A stretch of 8,375 bases of DNA from an uncultured Aquincola sp. (GTDB lineage Bacteria; Pseudomonadota; Gammaproteobacteria; Burkholderiales; Burkholderiaceae). The notes below the pieces were generated by a model that was not told where the DNA came from, did no database searches, and saw nothing but the letters and a program-made list of their open reading frames with translations. Position numbers and translations under genes: made by a program. The stretch lies in NCBI GenBank assembly GCA_937883885.1, contig CAKZXL010000339.1, positions 1 to 8,375 on the forward strand, written 5' to 3'. Shown here piece after piece: positions 1 to 5,610 of this stretch; within the stretch, counting starts at the first letter, position 1; every line of letters begins with the position of its first letter.

Positions 1-119
1 ATGAAGCGCGAAGTCCTTCGGCTCGGCGGCTACCGGCAGGAGTTCTTCATCACCCAGACGCCGCACCTCGCGGCGATGGCCGATGCAATCATCGACCTGG
101 ATGCCATGCAGGTCGATGC
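1..119. repeat. Left copy of a perfect 119-bp long inverted repeat
   Basis: Bases 1 to 119 are identical, in reverse complement, to 8257..8375. I read the match base by base with no mismatch; identity breaks at position 120 (A here, G in the other copy). The outer edge coincides with the window edge, so the repeat may extend further. The inner edge lies one base beyond a 29-bp dyad at 90..118. Each copy carries the same inward-reading coding segment. The copies could be duplicated gene fragments, the inner parts of two inverted mobile elements, or terminal repeats of a larger unit; the window cannot decide between these. Confidence 0.95.
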
Positions 120-150
120 ACGGGCGGGCGAAGGTGCTGCCCTCGGATGA
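1..150 (+). CDS. Unrecognised short or partial ORF inside the left long inverted repeat
   Basis: An open frame runs from the first base (ATG AAG CGC) to TGA at 148..150, giving 49 residues. The first 40 codons have about 80 percent G or C at the third position, which supports real coding in this frame. The protein begins MKREVLRLGGYRQEFF and continues with an acidic, probably helical stretch ending DAMQVDA. I do not recognise the family. Because the ATG is the first base of the window, it may be an internal methionine of a gene that starts upstream. The last nine residues (RAGEGAALG) come from beyond the repeat boundary and differ from those of the right-hand copy, so the native C-terminus is probably lost here. 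The recombinase element begins just downstream. It is best treated as a gene fragment. Confidence 0.4.
   Translation: MKREVLRLGGYRQEFFITQTPHLAAMADAIIDLDAMQVDARAGEGAALG
90..118. repeat. 29-bp dyad at the inner edge of the long inverted repeat
   Basis: CATCGACCTG at 90..99 pairs with CAGGTCGATG at 109..118, a perfect 10-bp stem around a 9-base centre (GATGCCATG). The long repeat ends at base 119, one base outside the dyad. The same structure occurs in mirror image at 8258..8286. It lies inside an apparent coding segment, so it may simply reflect codon use, but its position at the homology breakpoint makes a recombination or resolution site conceivable. Confidence 0.6.
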
Positions 151-153
151 CAC

Positions 154-168
154 GAACTACTCGGGTTC
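154..168. repeat. Outer left GAAC...GTTC dyad near the RIT element
   Basis: GAAC at 154..157 and GTTC at 165..168 form a small dyad 11 bp outside the second dyad at 180..195, so the left end carries two tandem dyads. I found no matching second dyad at the equivalent place on the right side. It may be part of a recombinase binding array or may be coincidental. Confidence 0.35.
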
Positions 169-194
169 ACAGTAGAGCCGAACTGCCATAGGTT
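166..194 (+). promoter_or_regulatory. Weak candidate promoter for the recombinase trio
   Basis: TTCACA at 166..171 and TAGGTT at 189..194 are spaced by 17 bp. The first hexamer is fair and the second poor against sigma-70 consensus. It is the only reasonably spaced pair I saw upstream of the first recombinase, and it overlaps the terminal dyads. If real, recombinase binding at the element end would repress its own transcription. This is speculative. Confidence 0.2.
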
Positions 195-195
195 C
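180..195. repeat. Candidate left terminal inverted repeat of the RIT element
   Basis: GAACTGCCATAGGTTC, read in reverse complement, matches GAACTGATGGCAGTTC at 3395..3410 in 14 of 16 positions; the only differences are at positions 5 and 6. The 10-base core ATGGCAGTTC is perfect. It lies 38 bp before the first recombinase start. RIT elements are known to carry flanking imperfect inverted repeats with internal palindromes, which is why I read it as a terminal site. Confidence 0.55.
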
Positions 196-202
196 GACTT
201 TG

Positions 203-221
203 CCGGGGACGGTTTCCCCGG
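203..221 (+). promoter_or_regulatory. Leader hairpin abutting the ritA ribosome binding site
   Basis: CCGGGGA at 203..209 pairs with TCCCCGG at 215..221 around a 5-base loop. The stem ends exactly at the base before the Shine-Dalgarno AAGGAG (222..227), which sits 6 bases before the ATG at 234. A GC-rich stem this close to the ribosome site could hinder or present it, or coaxially stack on the 16S pairing. The structure is seen directly; a regulatory effect is inferred. Confidence 0.5.
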
Positions 222-233
222 AAGGAGATCCTC

Positions 234-1469
234 ATGGAGCAGTTGTTCGTGCGCCCGCGAGCGCAGATGCGGATGCACGATGGCCCGCTGGGCGGGCACA
301 TCGATGCCTTCATCGACTCATTGGCAGCCAAAGGCTACAGCCGCGACTCGCGACGCCGCTCCGCGTGGCTGGTTGGAGACTTCAGCCGCTGGCTGGATCT
401 ACGTGGCATCGCCGCGGCAGCAGCAAGCCAAGACTTGGTCGATGCCTTCTTGCGCGGCCGCAAGCGCCGTCGTGCCCCGAGGGTCGAAGACCGTCCCACT
501 CTGCTGCGACTACTCGCGCATCTCGAACTGTCGGGCGTCATTTGCGTGCCCTCACCCGAGCACACTCCAACCGCGGCCGAGCAGATCGAGGCCGAGTATG
601 TCGACTACATGCGCCACGAGCGCAACCTGGCGCCTGCAACCATCCGCTCCAACAGGATCGAAGCAAGGAACCTGTTGACATCCCTGTTCGCCGACGGGCC
701 TTTGTCGTTCGACACCGTTGCGGCGCGGGACGTCATGGACCACGTCAGGCGGGCGACGAAGGCGTGCCGCCCGAACTCTGCATGCCGAGTCGTCGGCGGA
801 GCTCGGGCGTTCTTGCGGTTCGCGCTCTACCGCGGCTGGCTCGACACCGACATGTCTTCGCACATCCCGGCGCCGGCCGTTTGGTCGCAGTCGTCGATAC
901 CGCGCGCGCTTCAGGACGATCAGGTGCTGCGCACCCTCGCTCAATGCAATCGGGCGACACCGAGTGGGTGCCGAGACTACGCGGTCATCCTCCTGCTTGC
1001 GCGGCTCGGGCTGCGGGCTGGCGAGGTCGTAGCTCTCCAACTGAAGGACATCGACTGGCAAGCCGGCGAACTCCAGGTTCGCAATGGGCAAACCCGAGTC
1101 GATCGCCTCCCGCTTTCACACGACGTGGGCCAAGCGCTGGCGCAATACTTGAGCGATGCTCGACCACGCTGTTCCTCCCGGCAGGTCTTCGTCCGCGCAC
1201 AGGCACCGATGGAAGGATTCTCCAGCGGGACCGCTATTGCAGCGATCGTCCGCCGCGCGCTTCAGCGCGCCGGCATCGATGCGCCGAGCAAGGGAGCGCA
1301 TGTGCTCCGTCACACCTTGGCCACTCGACTGCTGCGCGAGGGGTCATCGTTGCCCGAGATCGGTGAGGTGCTGCGTCACCGCCAGCAGCAGACGACGACG
1401 ATCTATGCGAAGGTGGACTTGACCTCCCTGCGAGCCATCGCTCCTTCTTGGCCCGGAGGTGTGCAATGA
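234..1469 (+). CDS. Tyrosine recombinase, first of the RIT trio (RitA-type)
   Basis: The protein has 411 residues. An N-terminal core-binding (SAM-like) region covers roughly residues 20 to 215, including an internal second segment that makes it longer than a typical Xer protein. A catalytic domain follows from about 225 to 400. Visible catalytic residues are R261 in LGLR, H356 and R359 in HVLRH, H382 in VLRH and the nucleophile Y391 in IYAKVD, nine residues after H382 as is usual. The beta-hairpin that normally carries a lysine (GKG-like) reads VRNGQTRVDRLPL and has no lysine. The family cuts and rejoins DNA through a 3'-phosphotyrosine without ATP. The start is set by AAGGAG six bases upstream. 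Its stop overlaps the ATG of the next recombinase, implying coupled translation and probably a mixed synapse of three recombinases. Tyrosine recombinase identity is near certain; the RitA assignment rests on order and size. Confidence 0.93.
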   Translation: MEQLFVRPRAQMRMHDGPLGGHIDAFIDSLAAKGYSRDSRRRSAWLVGDFSRWLDLRGIAAAAASQDLVDAFLRGRKRRRAPRVEDRPTLLRLLAHLELSGVICVPSPEHTPTAAEQIEAEYVDYMRHERNLAPATIRSNRIEARNLLTSLFADGPLSFDTVAARDVMDHVRRATKACRPNSACRVVGGARAFLRFALYRGWLDTDMSSHIPAPAVWSQSSIPRALQDDQVLRTLAQCNRATPSGCRDYAVILLLARLGLRAGEVVALQLKDIDWQAGELQVRNGQTRVDRLPLSHDVGQALAQYLSDARPRCSSRQVFVRAQAPMEGFSSGTAIAAIVRRALQRAGIDAPSKGAHVLRHTLATRLLREGSSLPEIGEVLRHRQQQTTTIYAKVDLTSLRAIAPSWPGGVQ

Positions 1470-2398
1470 CGCCGCTGAGACAGGCCGCGGCCGACTACCT
1501 GGTGCTCCGGCGAGGGCTCGGCTTCAAGCTTCGAGCGAACGAAGACGCGCTGATCGAGTTCACAGACTTTCTCGACCGGCGCGGCGCCACGACCATCACG
1601 GCAGCCGCTGCCGTGGAGTGGGCTGTGAGCAACCCGTCCACACGTCCTGGTTTCGCTGCCGATCGGTTGCGGCGCATTCGCGGGTTCACGCGCTATCACC
1701 GGTTGTCCGATCCCGCCACGGAGGTGGCGCCCGCCAACCTCCTGCCTTCGCATCGGCATCGGCGACGGCCGTACCTCTACTCCGATGACGAGCTCGCACG
1801 CTTGATGGCATGCGCCTCGAAGCTGCCTCCCGTCGACGGCCTGCGAGGGGCGACCTACAACTGCCTCCTGGGGCTGCTCAGCGTCACCGGGATGCGGCTC
1901 GGTGAGGCGATCCGCCTCGAGGTCCGCGATGTCGATTTCGACCAAGGCTTGCTGACCATCCGGCAGACGAAGTTCGGCAAGTCCCGCCTGTCTCCGATTG
2001 CCGAATCGACCAAGTCAGCACTCGCGGAATACCGCGCGCAACGCGATCGCTTCGCCAAGCGGCTGGCCCCGCCGCAGTTCTTCATCTCCGGTCGGCGGAC
2101 GGCACTCGACTCCGGACACATCCATCGGACCTTCTATCAGTTGCTCGACCAGGCGGAGGTGCACGCTCCCGCGGGTGCTCCACGCCCTCGGCTGCATGAC
2201 CTGCGACACCGCTTCGCTATCGAGACGTTGTTGCGCTGGTACCGAGCCGGCCAGGATGTCGAGCGGCACCTGCCGACGTTGGCAACCTTTCTGGGTCATG
2301 TGCGCATCGAGCACACCTACTGGTACCTCAGCGCGTGCCCCGAGCTGATGGGCCACGCACTCGCCCGGCTCGAGCGTCACTGGGAGAAGCTGTCATGA
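1466..2398 (+). CDS. Tyrosine recombinase, second of the RIT trio (RitB-type)
   Basis: The protein has 310 residues. The N-terminal DNA-binding region covers about residues 1 to 95 and begins with a helix (PLRQAAADYLVLRRGLGFKL) typical of the middle recombinase of such trios. The catalytic domain covers about 105 to 305, with R144 in TGMRLGE, K169 or K172 in the hairpin TKFGKSR, H244 and R247 in HDLRH, H278 in LGH and Y287 in TYWYL, nine residues after H278. All expected catalytic positions are filled. I chose ATG 1466 because it forms the ATGA overlap with the upstream stop and has GGAGG at 1455..1459; a TTG at 1448 would extend the frame by six residues but would bypass that signal. Its end overlaps the third recombinase. 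Its role is presumably strand exchange at the element ends with its partners. Confidence 0.93.
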   Translation: MTPLRQAAADYLVLRRGLGFKLRANEDALIEFTDFLDRRGATTITAAAAVEWAVSNPSTRPGFAADRLRRIRGFTRYHRLSDPATEVAPANLLPSHRHRRRPYLYSDDELARLMACASKLPPVDGLRGATYNCLLGLLSVTGMRLGEAIRLEVRDVDFDQGLLTIRQTKFGKSRLSPIAESTKSALAEYRAQRDRFAKRLAPPQFFISGRRTALDSGHIHRTFYQLLDQAEVHAPAGAPRPRLHDLRHRFAIETLLRWYRAGQDVERHLPTLATFLGHVRIEHTYWYLSACPELMGHALARLERHWEKLS

Positions 2399-3396
2399 CG
2401 GCCGCAACTGGCAGTCTTGCTGTGCTGCTGGAAGGGTTCTTCACCCGCAGACTCATGCAACAGCGGCAGGCGAGCGCGCACACGATCGCGTCCTATCGCG
2501 ACACCTTCCGGCTTTTTCTCAGGTTCGCCCAGAAGCGCCTCAAGATCGCCCCGAGCGCGCTGGCGTTGGAGCAACTCGACGCGCCGCTGATCGCGGCGTT
2601 CCTTGCCGATCTGGAACACGAACGCGGCGTGAGCGCCAGAAGCCGGAACCTGCGGCAGAGCGCGATTCGATCGTTCTTTCAGTACACCGCATTCGAATCG
2701 CCTGGCCATGCGAGCCTGATCCAGCGCGTCCTGGCAATTCCCAGCAAGCGATGCACTCGCAAGCAGGTGTGCCATCTGACACGCGAAGAGGTCGAAGCCT
2801 TGTTGGCGGCGCCCGATCGCTCCACCTGGTCGGGGCGTCGCGACCATGTCTTGTTGTTGCTTGCGGTTCAGACCGGGCTGCGTCTGTCCGAGATGACCGG
2901 CCTTCGAACCACCGATGTGAGACTCGGCAGCGGCGCCCACGTTCACGTGCTCGGCAAGGGACGCAAGGAGCGTTGCACGCCGCTGGCCAAACAGACGCAA
3001 GCAGCCTTGCGTTCCTGGATGAGCAACGATTTGGAACCTGGACCCGCTGTTCTGTTCCCGAGCACCAGAGGCGGTCGCCTCAGTGCCGACGGTGTCCAGT
3101 ACCTCGTGGCCAAGCATGTGGCCACGGCCACCAAGGTCTTCCCGTCCTTGGCGCGCAAGCGCGTGACGCCACATGTGCTGCGCCACACCGCGGCGATGGA
3201 ACTCCTTCAAGCCGGAGTCGACCGGTCTGTGATCGCGATGTGGCTCGGCCACGAATCGCTGGAGACCACGCAGATCTACCTCGATGCCGATCTGACGTTG
3301 AAGGAGCGTGTGCTGGACAAGGTGGTGCCTCTCAACGTGCGTGCCCGGCGCTATCGGCCCGATGATCAGTTGATGGCGTTCCTCAGCGGGCTGTGA
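2395..3396 (+). CDS. Tyrosine recombinase, third of the RIT trio (RitC-type)
   Basis: The protein has 333 residues and a standard XerC/XerD-like layout. A core-binding domain covers about residues 8 to 105, with a helix rich in QQRQASAHTIASYRDTF. The catalytic domain covers about 125 to 310. Catalytic residues are R163 in TGLRLSE, K188 in LGKGRKER, H260 and R263 in HVLRH, H286 in LGH and Y295 in TTQIYLD. This is the most canonical of the three. ATG 2395 is preferred over an upstream in-frame ATG at 2335 because it gives the ATGA overlap with the second gene and has GGGAG at 2382..2386. The stop codon (3394..3396) overlaps the right-hand candidate terminal repeat, so the gene runs to the very edge of the element. 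Confidence 0.94.
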   Translation: MTAATGSLAVLLEGFFTRRLMQQRQASAHTIASYRDTFRLFLRFAQKRLKIAPSALALEQLDAPLIAAFLADLEHERGVSARSRNLRQSAIRSFFQYTAFESPGHASLIQRVLAIPSKRCTRKQVCHLTREEVEALLAAPDRSTWSGRRDHVLLLLAVQTGLRLSEMTGLRTTDVRLGSGAHVHVLGKGRKERCTPLAKQTQAALRSWMSNDLEPGPAVLFPSTRGGRLSADGVQYLVAKHVATATKVFPSLARKRVTPHVLRHTAAMELLQAGVDRSVIAMWLGHESLETTQIYLDADLTLKERVLDKVVPLNVRARRYRPDDQLMAFLSGL

Positions 3397-3410
3397 ACTG
3401 ATGGCAGTTC
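3395..3410. repeat. Candidate right terminal inverted repeat of the RIT element
   Basis: GAACTGATGGCAGTTC is a perfect 6-bp palindrome (GAACTG / CAGTTC) around ATGG, and matches the left site 180..195 in inverted orientation at 14 of 16 bases. It begins inside the stop codon of the third recombinase. It could alternatively act as a weak hairpin after the gene, but there is no T-tract after it. Confidence 0.55.
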
Positions 3411-3867
3411 TCCATCGATGTGCAAATGTTGCCGGCCGTCGCCGCGAGAGCGGCGGCGACCATGCGGGCGAACGTCGGTCGATCATGACGGGCGCGGTCA
3501 GTTCGTTGGGCCACACCAGCAGACGCTCACGGTTCCCGAACGATCTATTGGGGACCGTGGGACTGCGGGCCCGGACATTGGCAATGGCTACGAAGGGATC
3601 GTTGGGCGCTGGCGCGCGAAGGATCACTGCGCTCGCAAAGCTGCCGCTCGCTCTTCTGTCGTCGCTGCGCCGCGTCGGCATCGCGTCGTGTGGCCCGAGT
3701 TCGCGTTTGGGAACGTCGGACCACCAGTTCATAGGGTCCATGTCGTCTCGGCGCGATGGGTTTAGCGGGTAGTAGATCCGGCTGCCCTGCTTCGGCGCTT
3801 CACCACCGACCAACAGAAGGACCTCCGAATCCGTGCTTCCTCGTTCCCCTCGGCATGGGGAATGGAA
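3411..3867. other. 457-bp stretch without a convincing gene, right flank of the RIT element
   Basis: Open frames exist on both strands, but none shows a recognisable family or a good ribosome site. The most protein-like reading is on the minus strand, from about 3753 down to 3450, in the same frame as the AraC fragment. It contains MNWWSDVPKREL, APNDPFVAIANV and LLVWPNELTAPVMIDR. I could not assign it; it may be a decayed gene. A GC-rich hairpin lies at 3438..3460. This may be junction debris left by successive insertions. Confidence 0.4.
3438..3460. other. GC-rich hairpin 41 bp after the recombinase trio
   Basis: GTCGCCGC at 3438..3445 pairs with GCGGCGAC at 3453..3460 around a 7-base loop. 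There is no following T-run, so it is not a classical intrinsic terminator. It could still slow transcription leaving the trio or belong to the flank of the element. Confidence 0.35.
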
Positions 3868-4023
3868 GGGTCGCTCCAACAGGGCCTGGGCTGCGGCGAC
3901 CCGTTCGCGTCTCAACCAGTGCTTGGGCCCAATGCCCACCTGCGCGCCGAAGTGGCGCAAGAAGTTGCTCGGGCTCATTGCCACACGCGCAGCCATGTTC
4001 TCCATCCGCAAGGGACCGCTGAG
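3868..4023 (-). pseudogene. Fragment of an AraC-family regulator DNA-binding domain
   Basis: About 52 residues, beginning LSGPLRMENMAARVAMSPSN and ending QALLERP, match the first helix-turn-helix and linker helix of an AraC/XylS-type C-terminal domain. The pattern is 'MAARVxMSPxNFxRHF' followed by 'VGIGPxxWLRRERVxxAQxLLE'. The usual ligand-sensing N-terminal domain is absent: upstream lies the stop of the acetyltransferase at 4055. The second helix-turn-helix after LLERP is replaced by unrelated sequence (FHSPCRGERG). Both ends are therefore lost and it should not make a functional regulator. An intact family member has about 250 to 330 residues. It is probably the leftover of a gene interrupted by rearrangement next to the RIT element. 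Confidence 0.65.
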
Positions 4024-4054
4024 ACGGGTGCGGGCCCCATTCGAGTACCGGCGC

Positions 4055-4573
4055 TTAGGCCGCATTCGTAAATGTGGACATCAGGTACTCATCGACGTAC
4101 CGCCCATTGACCAGCAAAGAGCTGCGTTTCGTGCCCTCGATCTCAAAACCGTGCCGCCGATACAGCGCCACGGCGCGCTCGTTCGAAGTGTGAACCGTCA
4201 GCTCGACCCGGACGAGCCCGGACAGGCGGGCCCATATCAATGCTTCGGTGAGAAGGGCAGAGCCTGCGCCGCGGCCCCAGTGTGACCGACGTACACCCAG
4301 GGCAAGGCTTGTAGCGTGGCGGACCCGGTTCACTGGGCCTCCCATGGCGTTGAGGAAGCCGATCGCTGCGCCGTTGTCGACTGCAAGCAGGCAACAAGAG
4401 TTCTTGGCTGCGTTGAGTCGCTCAATGCGCTTGCGCTCGTCTTCCACCGAATCCTTGAACTCGCGCGGTTCCCAAAGCATGTACTCGGTCTCTTCGAACA
4501 CGATGTGTCGAAGTGCCAGTAGCTCTGCGGCGTCGTCTTCGGTCGCTGGACGAATCAAGACGGTGTCGGTCAT
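4055..4573 (-). CDS. GNAT-family N-acetyltransferase
   Basis: The protein has 172 residues, a full-length single GNAT domain. Visible signs are an N-terminal strand and helix (VLIRPATEDDAAELLALR), the acetyl-CoA motif A as LGVRRSHWGRGAGSALL with G100, G102 and G104 in the R/Q-x-x-G-x-G/A loop, the helix segment NERAVALYRRHGF (N131 to F143, with the usual Tyr), and a C-terminal strand ending VDEYLMS. The family moves acetyl from acetyl-CoA to an amine; the substrate cannot be read from the sequence. The long acidic and basic helix around residues 35 to 57 is the variable substrate region. It lies 15 bp downstream of another acetyltransferase and is probably co-transcribed with it. There is no strong ribosome site before ATG 4573. 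Family confidence is high, specific function unknown. Confidence 0.9.
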   Translation of the reverse strand: MTDTVLIRPATEDDAAELLALRHIVFEETEYMLWEPREFKDSVEDERKRIERLNAAKNSCCLLAVDNGAAIGFLNAMGGPVNRVRHATSLALGVRRSHWGRGAGSALLTEALIWARLSGLVRVELTVHTSNERAVALYRRHGFEIEGTKRSSLLVNGRYVDEYLMSTFTNAA

Positions 4574-4588
4574 GTGGTGCCCAATGCG

Positions 4589-5191
4589 TCACCCAAGCTG
4601 GCTCGCAGCAGATTCCCCTACTTGGCGCCGCATGATGACGCGCACTTTGCCGGCACTTTTGGCCTGAGTCTCTGCGCAGTGTGCGAATCCGGCACGGGTG
4701 AAAAGCCCAGTCGTTCCCGTGAATGCCAACGCGGCGCTGACTCGCTCACCGTTGGTTTCGATAGGGTAGGCCTCAATCATGTCGGCACCCTGCGATGCTG
4801 CGTAGGCAACGGCACCCTCGACAAGTGCGCGTGAAACCCCCTGACGGCGATAGCCCGCTCGAACGACAAGGCAGACAATGCTCCAGACCGGCAAGCCATC
4901 CAGAAACTGAATCGTCTTGGATCGCATGAGACGCTCGAAGTCCGTACGTGGGCCTACGGCGCACCAGCCTGCGGGAACGCCATCGACGTACGCCAAGACC
5001 CCGGGGGCACAGTCTTGTTCGCACATCTTGCGAAGCCGCATCGGTCTCGCTTCTCCACTCAGAACGCTGTTCTCAGCGTTCGAAAGGCGATAAGTCAAGC
5101 ACCAGCAGGCCTGCGCACTGCCTTGCTTGGGGGCGAGCACGGCGCGGAGATCGTCGAATCGATCCAAAGTGGCTGGGTGGGTCTCAACCAT
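4589..5191 (-). CDS. GNAT-family N-acetyltransferase of the CWC type
   Basis: The protein has 200 residues. It starts with an ordinary N-terminal region followed by ACWCLTYR (residues 28 to 35), the cysteine-tryptophan-cysteine signature of an uncharacterised GNAT subgroup. It continues with VLAYVDGVPAGWCAVGPR, PVWSIVCLVVRAGYRRQGVSRALVEGAV as motif A (R111 to G118), and FTGTTGLFTRAGF (157 to 169) as the C-terminal strand and loop. The substrate is unknown. It is only distantly related to the downstream acetyltransferase, so this is not a recent tandem duplication. The gap to the upstream DUF1905 gene is 83 bp, enough for its own promoter, though I see no convincing one. The start at 5191 fits the family length but has a weak ribosome site. 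Confidence 0.88.
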   Translation of the reverse strand: MVETHPATLDRFDDLRAVLAPKQGSAQACWCLTYRLSNAENSVLSGEARPMRLRKMCEQDCAPGVLAYVDGVPAGWCAVGPRTDFERLMRSKTIQFLDGLPVWSIVCLVVRAGYRRQGVSRALVEGAVAYAASQGADMIEAYPIETNGERVSAALAFTGTTGLFTRAGFAHCAETQAKSAGKVRVIMRRQVGESAASQLG

Positions 5192-5274
5192 GTTCGTGTT
5201 CAGTACAAGGGTGGAAGGGAGAGGCTACGGTGGTTGAGCTTCAAGTCCAATGCACCAAGTCCGCGACCGTTCCA

Positions 5275-5577
5275 TCAATTCAAGCGAGATCGAAGTTCGA
5301 CCTTGATGGTGTCGCCCGCTGACTTCTTGATCTTTTCGCGAATAGCCTCCTTGACCGGCAGCTTGTGGCGGCCGTCGCCCAGCGCCATGAACGAACTGCG
5401 GAACGGGACGCCATCGATAAGGCCTTCGACCTTCACGAGGCCACGGGTGCCGAAGAACTCGGCCGATCGGGGCCAAACGACATACACCCAGCCGCCGGCG
5501 GCCGGGCTGCGCTCGAGCGTTGCTGTGAAGGAAACGGCGAGTGGACTTGCTGCCTTCACTGTGGTCATGGTGCGCAT
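5275..5577 (-). CDS. DUF1905 domain protein
   Basis: The protein has 100 residues and consists almost entirely of a DUF1905 domain: a beta-rich start ([20 protein letters not shown]), then [46 protein letters not shown], and [11 protein letters not shown] at the end. The domain is often found alone or fused to a YdeI-type domain, which is absent here. The biochemical role is unknown; the compact beta-barrel fold is known from the family. I chose ATG 5577 because AAGGGG lies about eight bases upstream; an ATG nine codons earlier (5604) has no such signal and would nearly abut the DGPF gene. It lies 33 bp after the DGPF gene and is probably the last gene of the sigma-controlled operon. Confidence 0.85.
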   Translation of the reverse strand: MRTMTTVKAASPLAVSFTATLERSPAAGGWVYVVWPRSAEFFGTRGLVKVEGLIDGVPFRSSFMALGDGRHKLPVKEAIREKIKKSAGDTIKVELRSRLN

Positions 5578-5610
5578 GATTTTCCCCTTCTCGCGGCAGT
5601 GCACGGCGCT

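Larger units (their letters stand above)
154..3410 (+). mobile_element. Recombinase-In-Trio (RIT) type element, approximate limits
   Basis: Three different tyrosine recombinases of about 411, 310 and 333 residues lie in the same direction and are linked by two four-base ATGA overlaps. This is the defining layout of RIT elements, as known from Caulobacter, Cupriavidus and other proteobacteria. Short palindromic repeats flank the trio: GAAC...GTTC dyads at 154..168 and 180..195 on the left, and at 3395..3410 on the right. The right dyad and the inner left dyad form a 14 of 16 inverted match. I set the limits at the outermost of these dyads; the true ends could lie some tens of bases further out. 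I saw no target-site duplication. No cargo gene lies between the dyads. All other genes in the window read the opposite way. Confidence 0.8.

Noticed and set aside
200..1366. 388-codon + strand frame overlapping the first recombinase
   Set aside because: It is arginine-, alanine- and serine-rich with no family signature and is shadowed by a full tyrosine recombinase in another frame.
1448..1465. Upstream TTG start for the second recombinase
   Set aside because: It would place the start before the GGAGG ribosome site and abolish the ATGA overlap seen at both junctions of the trio.
2377..4065. 562-codon open frame on the minus strand spanning the third recombinase and its flank
   Set aside because: It runs antisense to a clear recombinase gene; its second half is the chance reverse reading of that gene. 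Only the first part (3868..4023) resembles a protein family, as a truncated AraC fragment.
5578..5604. Upstream ATG (5604) for the DUF1905 protein
   Set aside because: It lacks a ribosome site, while ATG 5577 has AAGGGG at good spacing and matches the usual domain start.
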